A DNA stretch of 54,566 nt from Candidatus Fimadaptatus faecigallinarum (GCA_018714445.1 DVNK01000009.1:1-54566), one strand, 5' to 3'. Counted from the stretch's first letter, positions 1 through 9,149 are shown. The notes: generated by a model not told the origin, from the sequence alone. Program-made: numbers and translations.

Positions 1-390
1 CTCGTCCTCGTCCTCATCCTCGTCGTCATCGTCCGAGCCGAACGCGGACTCCATCTCGTCGAACTCGCGCGGCGGTATGTCGTCGCCCAAGTCGTCTATC
101 TGTATTTCGTCCATCGTGCTCACCATGTCTATATCCAGCGGCGACGTCTCTACGGTACCCTCGTCGTTGTCGGACTGAGCGTTGGCGGCGTTGCGCCGGC
201 CCATCTCCTTGAGGCACAGCAGGCAGTACTCGCTGCCAGGCACCGCCGGGCGCTCGCCACACTCAGAGCACAGTTCGCTCAGCGTATCGCGATCGTGCTC
301 GCCCTTGACCTCGCGGCGGCATACCGAGCACAGCTTCTCATCGTCGGTTATATAGTTAAGCTCACACCTGGGACATTTCCGAAATGCCAT
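1..390 (-). CDS. Zinc-ribbon protein, 3' part cut off by the window edge
   Basis: The minus-strand frame opens at ATG 390 and stays open for 130 codons to the left edge, so the C-terminus is missing. Four CxxC pairs are visible in the first 70 residues (CPRC, CSVC, CSEC, CLLC), the pattern of a double zinc ribbon. The rest is acidic and ends in a long Asp/Glu run (DDDDEDEDEDE) at the edge. A strong GGGGGAGG ribosome binding site with a TATAAT-like stretch lies directly upstream, which supports this start. Such proteins often bind nucleic acid or other proteins through the ribbon, but no specific function can be assigned. Confidence 0.75.
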   Translation of the reverse strand, partial: MAFRKCPRCELNYITDDEKLCSVCRREVKGEHDRDTLSELCSECGERPAVPGSEYCLLCLKEMGRRNAANAQSDNDEGTVETSPLDIDMVSTMDEIQIDDLGDDIPPREFDEMESAFGSDDDDEDEDEDE

Positions 391-639
391 ATTATACCCT
401 CCCCCAACGTATGACCTGAAGAGCACAGCATGTTACGCCGATTTGCTTCAATCGCCGTACATTATAACCCACCATAATACCGGTATGCAAGGGTCTGAGA
501 TAATTTTACTGTTAAAGATAGTGCAAATTATCCTGCTCTCCAGCCCGCCAGGTCAAATACGTCCCGCACGCGTCCGCCCGGCGCGACTTGCCCGCGCGCA
601 GCCAGTCCGCTTTTCAGCCACACGCCGCGCCTGTTTCAA

Positions 640-892
640 AGCGGCACATGCATCAACGAACATCCACGGCGGCTTTAATTGTCCATCCACGATCAAAACG
701 ACGGGCTTCGCCGCACATGCATCCGCGCATATCCACGGCGAATCGTCATGCACGATCAAAACGATGGGCTTCGCCGCACATGCATCCGCGCATATCAACG
801 GCAAATCGTCATCCGCAATCAAAACAACCGGCTACGCCGCACATGCTTCCGCAATTATCAACGTCGAATCGTCATGCACGATCCTGTGCCTG
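640..892. repeat. Degenerate 63-bp tandem repeat, four copies
   Basis: Four contiguous copies start at about 645, 714, 777 and 840 (spacings 69, 63, 63). Each contains CACATGCATCCGCGCATAT-like and GATCAAAACGA-like blocks. Copies differ mainly by transitions. The period of 21 codons keeps frames open on both strands, which makes spurious open frames. The last copy overlaps the final codons and stop of engB. Bases 391-639 hold only the upstream region of the zinc-ribbon gene and nothing else recognisable. Confidence 0.85.
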
Positions 893-1540
893 ACCGCCAC
901 TCCGCATGTCAGCGGCATCAGTCGCAGCTACTGCTTCCGGCGCCTCCGTCGGCATCAGCGCATCCAATCGCTCAAGCAGCTTATCCATACCCTGACGGCT
1001 CTGGGCCGACACCGGCAGCACCTCCCAGGGCTGCACCTGCAGCGCGCGGCAGATCGCCTGCACCGAGCGCCCCACCTGCGCGCGGCTGAGCTTGTCGGCC
1101 TTGGTCGCCACGACGGTGAAGTCCAGTGCATAGTGGCGCAGGTACTGCACCATCAGCGCATCGTCAGCCGAAGGCTCATGGCGGCTGTCCACCAGCATCA
1201 GCACGTGTTTAAGCCCTGATGCGTTGCTCAGATAACCCTCGATCATGCCGCGCCAGCGCTCCTTCTCGTCGCGCGACACGCGCGCAAATCCATACCCGGG
1301 CAAGTCGACCAGCACAAATTCGCGTCCGTCCTGCGCATAGAATTTAAACAGGTTTATCAGGCGCGTCTTGCCCGGCTCTGACGACGTGCGCGCCAGCTTC
1401 TGGTTGTGCCCCAGCGCGTTTATCAGCGACGACTTGCCCACATTAGATTTGCCCGCCACCGCCATCTCATACGCGCCGCCCGCGGCCAGCTCGTCGGCCT
1501 GCGCCAGCGATGTCATGAACTCCGCACGCTTTATTACCAT
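872..1540 (-). CDS. engB: Ribosome biogenesis GTP-binding protein EngB (YsxC/YihA)
   Basis: A 222-residue circularly unmodified Era/TrmE-type GTPase needed for assembly of the 50S subunit. The G1 loop GKSNVGKSS lies near residues 31-39, G3 is DLPGYGFA, G4 is TKADKL and the G5-like loop is SAQSRQG, so all GTP-binding motifs are present. The start at ATG 1540 is preceded by GGAGG with 6-base spacing. Length is slightly above the usual 195-200 because of an Ala/Asp-rich tail. The gene lies just downstream of lon on the same strand, a common Firmicutes pairing, and is probably co-transcribed with it. The last four codons form part of a tandem repeat that continues past the stop. Confidence 0.96.
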   Translation of the reverse strand: MVIKRAEFMTSLAQADELAAGGAYEMAVAGKSNVGKSSLINALGHNQKLARTSSEPGKTRLINLFKFYAQDGREFVLVDLPGYGFARVSRDEKERWRGMIEGYLSNASGLKHVLMLVDSRHEPSADDALMVQYLRHYALDFTVVATKADKLSRAQVGRSVQAICRALQVQPWEVLPVSAQSRQGMDKLLERLDALMPTEAPEAVAATDAADMRSGGQAQDRA

Positions 1541-1566
1541 CTGATTCCTCCATCTCCATATAGACC

Positions 1567-1605
1567 GCGCCGCCCGCTGGGGCCATATGCCCGGGCGGGC
1601 GGCGC
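1567..1605 (-). other. Perfect 11-bp inverted repeat between lon and engB
   Basis: Arms GCGCCGCCCGC (1567-1577) and GCGGGCGGCGC (1595-1605) pair perfectly around a 17-base loop in the gap between lon and engB. There is no T-run on the minus-strand 3' side, so it is more likely an intercistronic stem, an mRNA-processing or stability element, than a classical terminator. Confidence 0.55.
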
Positions 1606-1673
1606 GCTGTGCCCGGCTATTGACCGGGCGTACATCCGCATTTAGTTCGCAGTTGTGCCGATGTGGCGCCGCG

Positions 1674-4163
1674 CTATTGCGGCTTTACCAGCACCGTGTC
1701 CAGCGCCTGCTCGACGCTGCCGATCAGCTTTACGTCCAGCTTGGCGCGTACCTCGCCGGGTATCTCGTCCAGGTCGCTGGCGTTGTCGCGCGGCAGCAGC
1801 ACGGTATGTATGCCCATTCTGTGCGCCGCCAGCACCTTTTCCTTGACGCCGCCTATCGGCAGCACCTTGCCGCGCAGCGTTATCTCGCCGGTCATGGCCA
1901 CGTCCTGGCGCGCCGGACGGCCGGTCAGCGCCGAAGCCAGCGCGCACGTTATCGTGACGCCCGCGCTCGGGCCGTCCTTGGGCACCGCGCCCTCGGGCAC
2001 ATGTATGTGCAGGTCGCTCTTCTTATAGAAATCGCTGTCCAGCCCCAGCGCGTCCGAACGCATCCGTATCACGCTCAGCGCCGCGCGCGCAGACTCCTGC
2101 ATTACGTCGCCCAGCTGGCCGGTCAGATCCAGATGGCCGTTGCCCGGCATGACCGCAGCCTCGACCGCCAGCGTCTCGCCGCCGGCCGCCGTCCACGCCA
2201 ACCCGTTGACCGTGCCCACCTCGGGCTCCCGGTCGGGCTCCTGGCGATGGTAGCGCGGCGTACCCAGCATGGGCTTCAAGTCGTCGCAGGTGATCGTTAT
2301 ATGCTTTAGGTCCTTGTCCTCTATGAACCGGCACGCGGCCTTGCGGCACAGCGCGCCAATCTCGCGCTCGAGCTGGCGCACGCCGGCCTCGCGCGTATAG
2401 CCGTCAATCAGCGCCTCTATCGCGTCGTCGCGCAGCTTCACGCGCCGCTTGTCCAGGCCGTGTTCCTTGAGCTGCTTGCCCAGCAGGTGGCCGCGCGCTA
2501 TCTCCAGCTTCTCGCCCGACGTATAGCCCTCTATCTCAATTACCTCCATGCGGTCCAGCAGCGGCCGCGGTATCGTGTCCAGCGAGTTGGCCGTCATTAT
2601 GAACAGCACCCCCGACAGGTCGAACGGTATCTCCAGATAGTGGTCGCGGAACGCAAAGTTCTGTTCGCCGTCTAGCACCTCCAACATCGCGCTGGCCGGA
2701 TCGCCCTTGTAGTCGGCGCCCATCTTGTCTATCTCGTCCAGCAGGAACACCGGCGTCATGCTGCCAGCCTGGCGTATCGCCGAGATTATGCGCCCGGGTA
2801 TTGCGCCTACGTAGGTGCGCCGGTGGCCGCGTATCTCAGCTTCATCGCGCACGCCGCCCAGCGACACATGCGCCAATGGCCGCTTGAGCGCCCGCGCTAT
2901 CGACTGCGCTATCGACGTCTTGCCCACGCCGGGCGGGCCCACCAGGCACAGGCACGGCCCCTTCATGTCGTTTTTGAGCGCGCGCACCGCCAGGTACTCT
3001 ATCAGGCGCTGCTTTACGCGCTCCAGGCCATAGTGATCCTTGTCCAGCGTCTTGCGCGCGCGCACGGTGTCTATCGGAGCCAGCTGGCGCTTGCCCCACG
3101 GCAGGCTCAGTATCCACTCGACATATGTGCTGGCAATCGCTATTTCGGGCGTGCCCGGCGCCATCGACTCCAGCCGTTCCAGCTCGCGCTCGACCTTGTC
3201 GCGCGCCTCTGCATTCAGCGGCAGGCGCTTGAGCTTTTCGCGGTACTCGGTCACGTCGCCGGCCTCGCGGTCGCCCAGTTCCTTTTGTATCGCGCGTATC
3301 TGTTCGCGCAGATAGTATTCCTTCTGGCTCTTGTCGATCTGCTCGCTGACGCGCTTTTGTACGCTGGCCTCGATCTCGATGAGCTGCTGAGTGCGGTTGA
3401 GCATGCGGCACACCGCGTCCAGCCGCGCGCCGACCTCGGCCGTCTCAAGCAGCTTTATGCGCTCAGGCACATGGTTTATCATGTGCGTCGCCAGCATGTC
3501 CGCCAGCCGCGAGGGATCCTGTTCACTTTCGAGTTTGCGCAGGTAGTGTTCGGGTATCGTATCCACGGAGTCGGAGATGCGCTTGACCAGCGAGCGCGCG
3601 ACGTTCATGTACGCTTCCAGCTTGACCTCGCTCATCGCGCGGCGATCGGCCACGCGCTGTGCGCGCGCTATCTCATACGGCCTGAACCTGCGTATGTCCA
3701 CCAGCACCGCGCGCGATATCCCCTGCACCCCAATGCTGAGCACGCCTCTGGGCAATTTTACAACGCTCATTATATTGGCAATCGTGCCCACCATATACAT
3801 ATCCTTCAGCAGCGGCTCCTCGACTTCGTCGTCGCGCTGCGCCACCAGCAGCACCGGCTGCTTGGCGGCAAACGCGGCCTCGACCGCCGCGCGCGACTTC
3901 TCGCGCCCGACCTCCAGCCGCACCGGCTCGCCCGGGAACACGACCATGCCCCGCAGCGCTATCATGGGCAGCACCTCGGTGCCGTCGGGCTGCGGGCCGA
4001 ACTCTATGCCGCTGTCAGGCCCGTCCTGGCCCGCGTCGGGGGCGTCGGAGGCTTCGGGCGCTTCAGGCGCTTCGGAGGCGTCCGCACCGGAGCCCTGCTC
4101 CAGGTCCAGCGCCGCCGCTATAAGTTCATCCAGTTTATCATCCAACCTAGATTCGTTTGGCAA
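1674..4163 (-). CDS. lon: ATP-dependent protease Lon (La)
   Basis: Cytosolic AAA+ serine protease that degrades misfolded and regulatory proteins. The order is N-terminal LON substrate-binding domain (about residues 60-260), coiled-coil, AAA+ module with Walker A GPPGVGKTS and Walker B FLLDEID, then the S16 protease domain with the catalytic Ser in PKDGPSAG and the Lys in PIGGVKEK. The expected domains and catalytic dyad are intact at 829 residues. I choose TTG 4163 as the start because AAGGAGG sits seven bases upstream; an earlier TTG at 4181 lies inside that binding site. The first 50 residues after the start are acidic and Ala/Pro-rich. The gene has its own promoter-like sequence (4228-4255). 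No CIRCE element is visible. Confidence 0.97.
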   Translation of the reverse strand: MPNESRLDDKLDELIAAALDLEQGSGADASEAPEAPEASDAPDAGQDGPDSGIEFGPQPDGTEVLPMIALRGMVVFPGEPVRLEVGREKSRAAVEAAFAAKQPVLLVAQRDDEVEEPLLKDMYMVGTIANIMSVVKLPRGVLSIGVQGISRAVLVDIRRFRPYEIARAQRVADRRAMSEVKLEAYMNVARSLVKRISDSVDTIPEHYLRKLESEQDPSRLADMLATHMINHVPERIKLLETAEVGARLDAVCRMLNRTQQLIEIEASVQKRVSEQIDKSQKEYYLREQIRAIQKELGDREAGDVTEYREKLKRLPLNAEARDKVERELERLESMAPGTPEIAIASTYVEWILSLPWGKRQLAPIDTVRARKTLDKDHYGLERVKQRLIEYLAVRALKNDMKGPCLCLVGPPGVGKTSIAQSIARALKRPLAHVSLGGVRDEAEIRGHRRTYVGAIPGRIISAIRQAGSMTPVFLLDEIDKMGADYKGDPASAMLEVLDGEQNFAFRDHYLEIPFDLSGVLFIMTANSLDTIPRPLLDRMEVIEIEGYTSGEKLEIARGHLLGKQLKEHGLDKRRVKLRDDAIEALIDGYTREAGVRQLEREIGALCRKAACRFIEDKDLKHITITCDDLKPMLGTPRYHRQEPDREPEVGTVNGLAWTAAGGETLAVEAAVMPGNGHLDLTGQLGDVMQESARAALSVIRMRSDALGLDSDFYKKSDLHIHVPEGAVPKDGPSAGVTITCALASALTGRPARQDVAMTGEITLRGKVLPIGGVKEKVLAAHRMGIHTVLLPRDNASDLDEIPGEVRAKLDVKLIGSVEQALDTVLVKPQ

Positions 4164-4227
4164 GACCGTTCCTCCTTCCAAAGCGCGTCATGCGGCGCGC
4201 CTTGGCCATGTCGCTATGCGTATATCT

Positions 4228-4255
4228 ATTGTACTACTTTTTTGCGTCATGTAAA
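4228..4255 (-). promoter_or_regulatory. Likely sigma-A promoter of lon
   Basis: On the minus strand, -35 TTTACA (4250-4255) and -10 TACAAT (4228-4233) are separated by a 16-base A-rich spacer. It lies about 65 bases upstream of the lon start, in the gap after the GerMN gene. Confidence 0.6.
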
Positions 4256-4281
4256 TAGGCCATGCGCTTGGAATTTATGGC

Positions 4282-5808
4282 TCAGGAGCGCACTATGCCC
4301 ACATTGCTCATCAGCGGCCCGCGCAGGCAGATCGCTCCGGCAAGGTAGTCCACCCGCTCCCCGTCAAAGTAAAACCTCACGCTCTTTATATCCGGCAATT
4401 CGCACATGGTGTTGACTATCGAGTACACCAGCGCGCGCGCCTCGTCGGCGCTCATGCCCTGGCACGCCTGATAGAACGCGCCCGACAAGTTGATGAGCAC
4501 CTGATCGCTGTCCACGCGCACGCCCAGCACGTCCGCATCGGTCACGCCCTGGGGCATCGCGCGGCGCGCCCCGCCGTCTTCGGGCGCCTCCATCAGGAGC
4601 TTGAGCAGCGCGCGCGGATTGTCCACGTCATAGCGCGACACCGCGATATCGTACGGCTTGAGCACCGCAGGCTCTCCGGATGGATAGTAGACCCGCGCCA
4701 CTTCGCCCACCAGCGAGTCAAAGTCGCTGCGGCGCATTATCCCGTCGTCAAACGTGTACACCACTTCGCCGTTTATGTCAGTAAGCTCGGTCAGCGTTAT
4801 GCCGTTTATGTCGCACAGCACGCCGTCGACCTCGGGCACAAAGCCGCAGATACTGCGCGTAAGCGCGCCCATCGCCAGTGCGGTCGATATGCCGTTGCGC
4901 TCAAAGTACTCCATTATCTTGCCGTTGAACGACAGCACCGCTATACGGTTGCCGTCGTCGGATACGACTATCGCCGGCGTTCTGCGCAGGTACTCGCTGT
5001 CCGACGGCATCAGCCGCGAATACGTGAGCGTATCGTCCGGCCCGCGCAGCAGCTGCTCCACCACCGCGCCCAGATAGTCGTCGCCCTCGATGCGCACCGA
5101 ACGCACCTCGGGCAGAATATACTCGCCACCCGCGGCGCCAAAGTACAGCGTCATATACCGCTCCAGCACCGCGCTCTCGTCGCTGTCAAAGCGCGCCTGT
5201 TCGGAGGCGGCCTGCGTCCACTCGGCGTCCAGCTCCGTGCCAAACCGGTTCAACGTGCCCGTGGGCAGCTGTATTATGCATTCTTCGCGGTCGTTTATCA
5301 GCACGTTCACGTAGTCCATGTCGCTCAGCTCCAGCAGCGAATTGACCAGCGCTGCACGCAGCGAATGCAACTGCTCAGGATCCAGCATCCGCGCGTCTAT
5401 CGACAGGTTGACGGTGGCCACGCGCTGACTTACCTCCAGCGAGAGCAGCTGTATGTCGTCGGCGTCGGCTCCCAGCTCATCCAGCACGGCCTCGACCACG
5501 GCCTCCTCCAGCGTAAGATCGCTGCCATACGTGACCTCGCGCACGTCGGTCACCAGGTTGAGCCCAATTGCATCGGGGTGATATATCACGACGCTGCGCA
5601 CGCGGTCGGCGCGGCTATCGCCTATCGGCGCCAGCGGCACCGCCGCCTCGGGCTCGGGTATCTGGCCCACCACGTCGGCATTGAGCACGACCTGGCGATT
5701 GCTGCGCAGCATCAGCGCCACGCCCGCGACCACGGCCAGTAACACCACCGCGCCCGCTATCAGCCAGGCGGTGCGCTGGCGGTGGTTCAGTCCATCAAAC
5801 AACTTCAC
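4282..5808 (-). CDS. Membrane-anchored protein with two GerMN domains
   Basis: A 508-residue protein with one N-terminal membrane segment (about residues 14-34) and an extracellular part. Two regions, about residues 85-190 and 230-370, have the GerMN pattern seen in spore germination protein GerM and in LpqB; a third related stretch follows near the C-terminus (about 385-500). GerMN domains are thought to act at the cell wall, but their ligand is unknown. The start is GTG 5808, with GGAGGG about ten bases upstream inside the end of the preceding lipoprotein gene. Only six bases separate the two genes. Last gene of a two-component operon, so probably a cell-envelope effector or accessory sensor of that system. 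Confidence 0.75.
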   Translation of the reverse strand: MKLFDGLNHRQRTAWLIAGAVVLLAVVAGVALMLRSNRQVVLNADVVGQIPEPEAAVPLAPIGDSRADRVRSVVIYHPDAIGLNLVTDVREVTYGSDLTLEEAVVEAVLDELGADADDIQLLSLEVSQRVATVNLSIDARMLDPEQLHSLRAALVNSLLELSDMDYVNVLINDREECIIQLPTGTLNRFGTELDAEWTQAASEQARFDSDESAVLERYMTLYFGAAGGEYILPEVRSVRIEGDDYLGAVVEQLLRGPDDTLTYSRLMPSDSEYLRRTPAIVVSDDGNRIAVLSFNGKIMEYFERNGISTALAMGALTRSICGFVPEVDGVLCDINGITLTELTDINGEVVYTFDDGIMRRSDFDSLVGEVARVYYPSGEPAVLKPYDIAVSRYDVDNPRALLKLLMEAPEDGGARRAMPQGVTDADVLGVRVDSDQVLINLSGAFYQACQGMSADEARALVYSIVNTMCELPDIKSVRFYFDGERVDYLAGAICLRGPLMSNVGIVRS

Positions 5809-5814
5809 TTGACG

Positions 5815-6822
5815 CTATCCCTCCAGCAGGGCGCTCAGCGACGCATACGCTATCTTCCACACTTCGCCCTCGCGATGCAGCCGCACCGGGAACGACAACA
5901 GCTCGCGCGCCGAACCATCGCCCAGCGTAAACGTCGCGTCGACGCACACCGTCGCGCCCTGTCCATCGTCGGTCACCATCGCATCGCCCACCGTATACTC
6001 GGTCAGCGCGAACGTGCGCGCCTGCATGTCGGCGGTGAACTCGTCCAGCGTGGGGCGATTGCCCGACGCGTCCTGGGCGGCTATCAGCTGATACAGCTCT
6101 TCCCAGCTCTTGGACTGCAGCTCGGCCAGCGCCTGACCCAGCGCGTTGCGCGGCGTCAGCACCAGGCTCTGGTCGCGGCGCACCACATCCAGCATCAGGC
6201 TCGGATCGCCCAGCGCGTCGGCGTAAAAGTTAAGCCGCGGCACGCGCTCGCCCGGGCGATTGCCTTCGCCATCGTAATCTATAAGCAGCTGCACGCGGTC
6301 GTACTCGCCCAGGTCGGTGACCGCGCACACTATCGACTGCAAAGCCAGCAGTCGCCGCCGCGGCACCTCGCTCGCCCAGTATTCGTCGCCCTGCCATGCG
6401 GCGGGCGCATCGCCGGGCAGATCCATGAACTCCTTTGACAGCGTCACAAACAGTATGCCTTCGCGTTCCTCCACGCCCAGCACCTGCGTGCCGGCCGGCA
6501 CCAGTGCGGTCAGCTCCGGATGATCGGCGCTGGGGCCTTTTATCAGTTCCTCGATTATGTACTTTTCAACGCGCGTGTCCATCGCCGACTCAATCGTGCG
6601 GCACTCAGTGGACATAAAGCCCGTGTCCTGAAATTCGAAGTACAGCGTGACCGACTGTTCCTCGCCCAGCGCGCTGTCGGCGTTGGGCGATACGGGCTGA
6701 TATGTGGGCTGATCGGGCGCCTGGGTCGTCAGATGCCCGCTGAGCGGATCCAGCGAGCAGCCCGTCAGCAACAGCGCCAGCAGGCCCAACGCCAGCGCGG
6801 CTATGCGTTTTGTGCGTTTCAA
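5815..6822 (-). CDS. GerMN-domain lipoprotein (LpqB-like position)
   Basis: A 335-residue exported lipoprotein. The N-terminus has basic residues, a hydrophobic stretch and the lipobox LLTGC, so cysteine 22 should be lipidated and hold the protein on the outer membrane face. A GerMN domain spans about residues 60-215. The C-terminal third (about 225-335) looks like an NTF2-like fold, a guess from its pattern. The start is TTG 6822 with GGAG twelve bases upstream; no ATG in this frame fits the signal peptide. It follows the sensor kinase by 49 bases. In Actinobacteria LpqB, also a GerMN lipoprotein, follows MtrA-MtrB and modulates the kinase, so the same role is a reasonable inference. Confidence 0.8.
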   Translation of the reverse strand: MKRTKRIAALALGLLALLLTGCSLDPLSGHLTTQAPDQPTYQPVSPNADSALGEEQSVTLYFEFQDTGFMSTECRTIESAMDTRVEKYIIEELIKGPSADHPELTALVPAGTQVLGVEEREGILFVTLSKEFMDLPGDAPAAWQGDEYWASEVPRRRLLALQSIVCAVTDLGEYDRVQLLIDYDGEGNRPGERVPRLNFYADALGDPSLMLDVVRRDQSLVLTPRNALGQALAELQSKSWEELYQLIAAQDASGNRPTLDEFTADMQARTFALTEYTVGDAMVTDDGQGATVCVDATFTLGDGSARELLSFPVRLHREGEVWKIAYASLSALLEG

Positions 6823-6871
6823 TTGATACCATCACTCCATGCGCCCGGCGCGGTACAGGCCGCGCGCGGCG

Positions 6872-8299
6872 TTATTTGGGCAGTGTGACCGTAAACACCG
6901 AGCCCTTGTCCTCGACCGACTGCACGTTTATCGTGCCGCCGTGCAGCTGCACTATCTGACTGACTATCGACAAGCCCAGGCCCGTGCCGCCGGTCTCGCG
7001 TGAGCGCGCCTTGTCCACCCGGTAGAACCGGTCGAATATATGCGCTATGTCGGCGGCAGGTATGCCTATGCCGGTGTCCGACACCTTGATTATCGCGCTG
7101 CGGGCGTTTTCGCCCAGCTCCACGCGCACGCGGCCGCCCGCCGGCGTATACTTTATGGCGTTGTCGATGAGGTTGTAGAACACCTGCTGTATCTTGCTGG
7201 CGTCGCCCTCGACGACCGGCGCGGCATGCGCCTCCAGCGTAAGGTTTATCTCGCGGTTGCGCGCCAGCGGCGTCAGGCGCTTGACCGTGTCGGCCAGCAT
7301 CTCGTCCAGCTGCAAGTCGCCCAGCCTCAGCCGCATCTCGCCGCTGTCCATGTTGACCAGCGTCAGCAGATCGACTATTACCGAGTTAAGCCTGTCTATT
7401 TCCTTATTTATGTCGGTTAAGAACTCGCGCGTCATCTCGGGCTCGAACGTGTCCTGATATATAAGCGATTCTATTAGTATTTTCATCGTCGCCAGCGGGG
7501 TCTTGAGCTCGTGCGACGCATTGGACACGAACTGGCTGCGCGAGCGGTCCAGGTTTTCGAGCTTTTCGCTCATCATGTTAAACGCCGCCGCCAGCTGAGC
7601 GTACTCTGAATGGCCGCGTATTATCACGCGGTGGCTGAAGTCGCCCACGCTCATGTGCTCTATGCCCTCGCTGAGCGCCTTTATTGGCTTGGTCACCATC
7701 CGCGACAGCAGCAGCACCATCAAAAGCGTCACCAGCGCCACGCCTATCAGCCAGTACACCATCTGAGTCTGCATATACGTAAGCCGGCTGTACAGCTCCT
7801 GCTCGTTGACCGAATAGAGCAGCACGCCTATCACCTTGTCGCCCGACACTATGCTGGACGCGTACAGACCGTATATCGACGCATCGCCGGCAAACCCCAG
7901 CCGGCTCAGCAGCCAGTTGCCGCTGGGCTGAGTCTCCTTATAAAAGCTGTATGCGCTGGACTTTTCGCCGCTGAGCACCGCTACGACCTCGGGATGTTCC
8001 AGCCGGGCGCCATTGAGCTGCGAAAACGCGTCGGCCTGCACCGTGCCATACGCGTCCAGTACCAGCACGCGCCCGCCGTACTCGCGCGACGCGGTCACAG
8101 CGGACTCGTACAGCGCGCCGGCGTCCTGATCCGCCAGGTCGGACGCCACGCTTATCGCCAGTTCCTCGGCGATGCGCTGCTCCTCCTGCACGCGCTGGCT
8201 GAACATATAGTCGCCCACCAGCTGTATCAGCGACGCCGCGACTACGTAAAACGCCACGCCTATTATCAGCAGATACAGCAGCAGCAGCTTCCAGCGCAC
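6872..8299 (-). CDS. Two-component sensor histidine kinase
   Basis: A 475-residue membrane kinase that pairs with the response regulator just upstream. Membrane segments lie at about residues 5-28 and 180-199, with a 150-residue extracellular sensor domain between them. A HAMP domain (about 200-252) is followed by HisKA with the phosphoacceptor H263 in SHELKTPL, then HATPase with N box NLIDNAIKY (376-384), G1 DTGIGIP (408-414) and G2 GGTGLGLS (437-444). There is no PAS domain, unlike classic WalK. The frame's first usual start is GTG 8299, 16 bases after the regulator stop. The AAGGA there is rather far away and would fit a CTG at 8311 better, so the exact start is uncertain. Confidence 0.95.
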   Translation of the reverse strand: MRWKLLLLYLLIIGVAFYVVAASLIQLVGDYMFSQRVQEEQRIAEELAISVASDLADQDAGALYESAVTASREYGGRVLVLDAYGTVQADAFSQLNGARLEHPEVVAVLSGEKSSAYSFYKETQPSGNWLLSRLGFAGDASIYGLYASSIVSGDKVIGVLLYSVNEQELYSRLTYMQTQMVYWLIGVALVTLLMVLLLSRMVTKPIKALSEGIEHMSVGDFSHRVIIRGHSEYAQLAAAFNMMSEKLENLDRSRSQFVSNASHELKTPLATMKILIESLIYQDTFEPEMTREFLTDINKEIDRLNSVIVDLLTLVNMDSGEMRLRLGDLQLDEMLADTVKRLTPLARNREINLTLEAHAAPVVEGDASKIQQVFYNLIDNAIKYTPAGGRVRVELGENARSAIIKVSDTGIGIPAADIAHIFDRFYRVDKARSRETGGTGLGLSIVSQIVQLHGGTINVQSVEDKGSVFTVTLPK

Positions 8300-8315
8300 C
8301 GACGCGACCAGGTTT

Positions 8316-9008
8316 TTAATCCTTGTCAGTGAAATAGTAACCCACTCCCCACTTGGTGAAGATGTACATGGGCTGCGCCGGGTTCTTCTCTATCTTTTCG
8401 CGCAGGCGGCGTATGTGCACGTCCACCGTGCGCAGGTCGCCCAGGAACTCGTACTTCCATATGCTCTCCATCAGCATCTCGCGGCTGAACACCTTGCCGC
8501 GATTGGTTATGAACAGCTGCAAGAGGTCGAATTCCTTGGCGGTCAGGTTGACGTCGCGCCCGGCTATCGACACAGAGCGGTTGTTGAAGTTGACCGTCAG
8601 GTCGCGCACGGTTATCTGCGACTGCTTTTCCTCGGGCTTGGACGCGCCCACGCGCCGCAGTATCGTCTTTATGCGCGCCTTGACCTCCAGTATGTTGAAA
8701 GGCTTGGTCATGTAGTCGTCCGCGCCGTACTCAAGGCCCAGGATCTTGTCCATGTCCTCGCCCTTGGCGGTCAGCATGATTATCGGTACAGTGCTCTTTT
8801 CGCGTATGCGCTGGCAGACCTCTATGCCGCTCATGCGCGGCAGCATCACGTCCAGCAGTATCAGATCGAAATCCTCGCTTTCGAATTTGGCCAGGGCCTC
8901 CTCGCCGTCGGCTGCGGACACCGTTTCATATCCATCCTGTTCGAGTGAGAATTTGAGCCCCTTGAGTATCAACGGCTCGTCGTCAACGAGCAACAGTTTT
9001 TTTGCCAT
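8316..9008 (-). CDS. OmpR/PhoB-family response regulator (WalR/MtrA-like)
   Basis: A 230-residue DNA-binding regulator. The receiver domain has the acidic pocket at D9-D10, phosphoacceptor D53 in LLDVMLP, T80 and K102 in TKPF. A winged-helix DNA-binding domain fills about residues 131-226. I use ATG 9008 rather than a farther upstream codon, because MAKKLLLVDDE is the usual start of the family and AGAGGGG precedes it. It is first in the operon with the kinase and two GerMN proteins, behind a good promoter. Nearby cell-wall genes carry sites like the WalR box TGTWAH-N5-TGTWAH, suggesting cell-wall control. Whether it is the orthologue of WalR or MtrA cannot be decided by eye. Confidence 0.95.
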   Translation of the reverse strand: MAKKLLLVDDEPLILKGLKFSLEQDGYETVSAADGEEALAKFESEDFDLILLDVMLPRMSGIEVCQRIREKSTVPIIMLTAKGEDMDKILGLEYGADDYMTKPFNILEVKARIKTILRRVGASKPEEKQSQITVRDLTVNFNNRSVSIAGRDVNLTAKEFDLLQLFITNRGKVFSREMLMESIWKYEFLGDLRTVDVHIRRLREKIEKNPAQPMYIFTKWGVGYYFTDKD

Positions 9009-9120
9009 ATATAAACCCCTCTCCCGCGCCGCGCACCGGCGCGTCCTGAACGGGCGCGGCTTTGACTTATCGCCGCCGCGCGTGCCTCCGGGCAATCTAA
9101 AAATACCCATATATACCTTT

Positions 9121-9149
9121 ATTATAGACAAATCTGCCGCCAATTACAA
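9121..9149 (-). promoter_or_regulatory. Likely sigma-A promoter of the two-component operon
   Basis: On the minus strand, -35 TTGTAA (9144-9149) and -10 TATAAT (9121-9126) are separated by exactly 17 bases. The transcript leader would be about 105 bases. Confidence 0.7.

Noticed and set aside
553-1219. Open frames on both strands through the 63-bp array
   Set aside because: They arise from the 63-base period and run into engB antisense. No binding sites or family resemblance.
4164-4281. CIRCE or other heat-shock operator before lon
   Set aside because: No TTAGCACTC-N9-GAGTGCTAA-like repeat found there or upstream of trmFO-hslV.
2823-4415. A 530-codon plus-strand open frame antisense to lon
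   Set aside because: Shadow of lon with shadow-type composition and no start signals.
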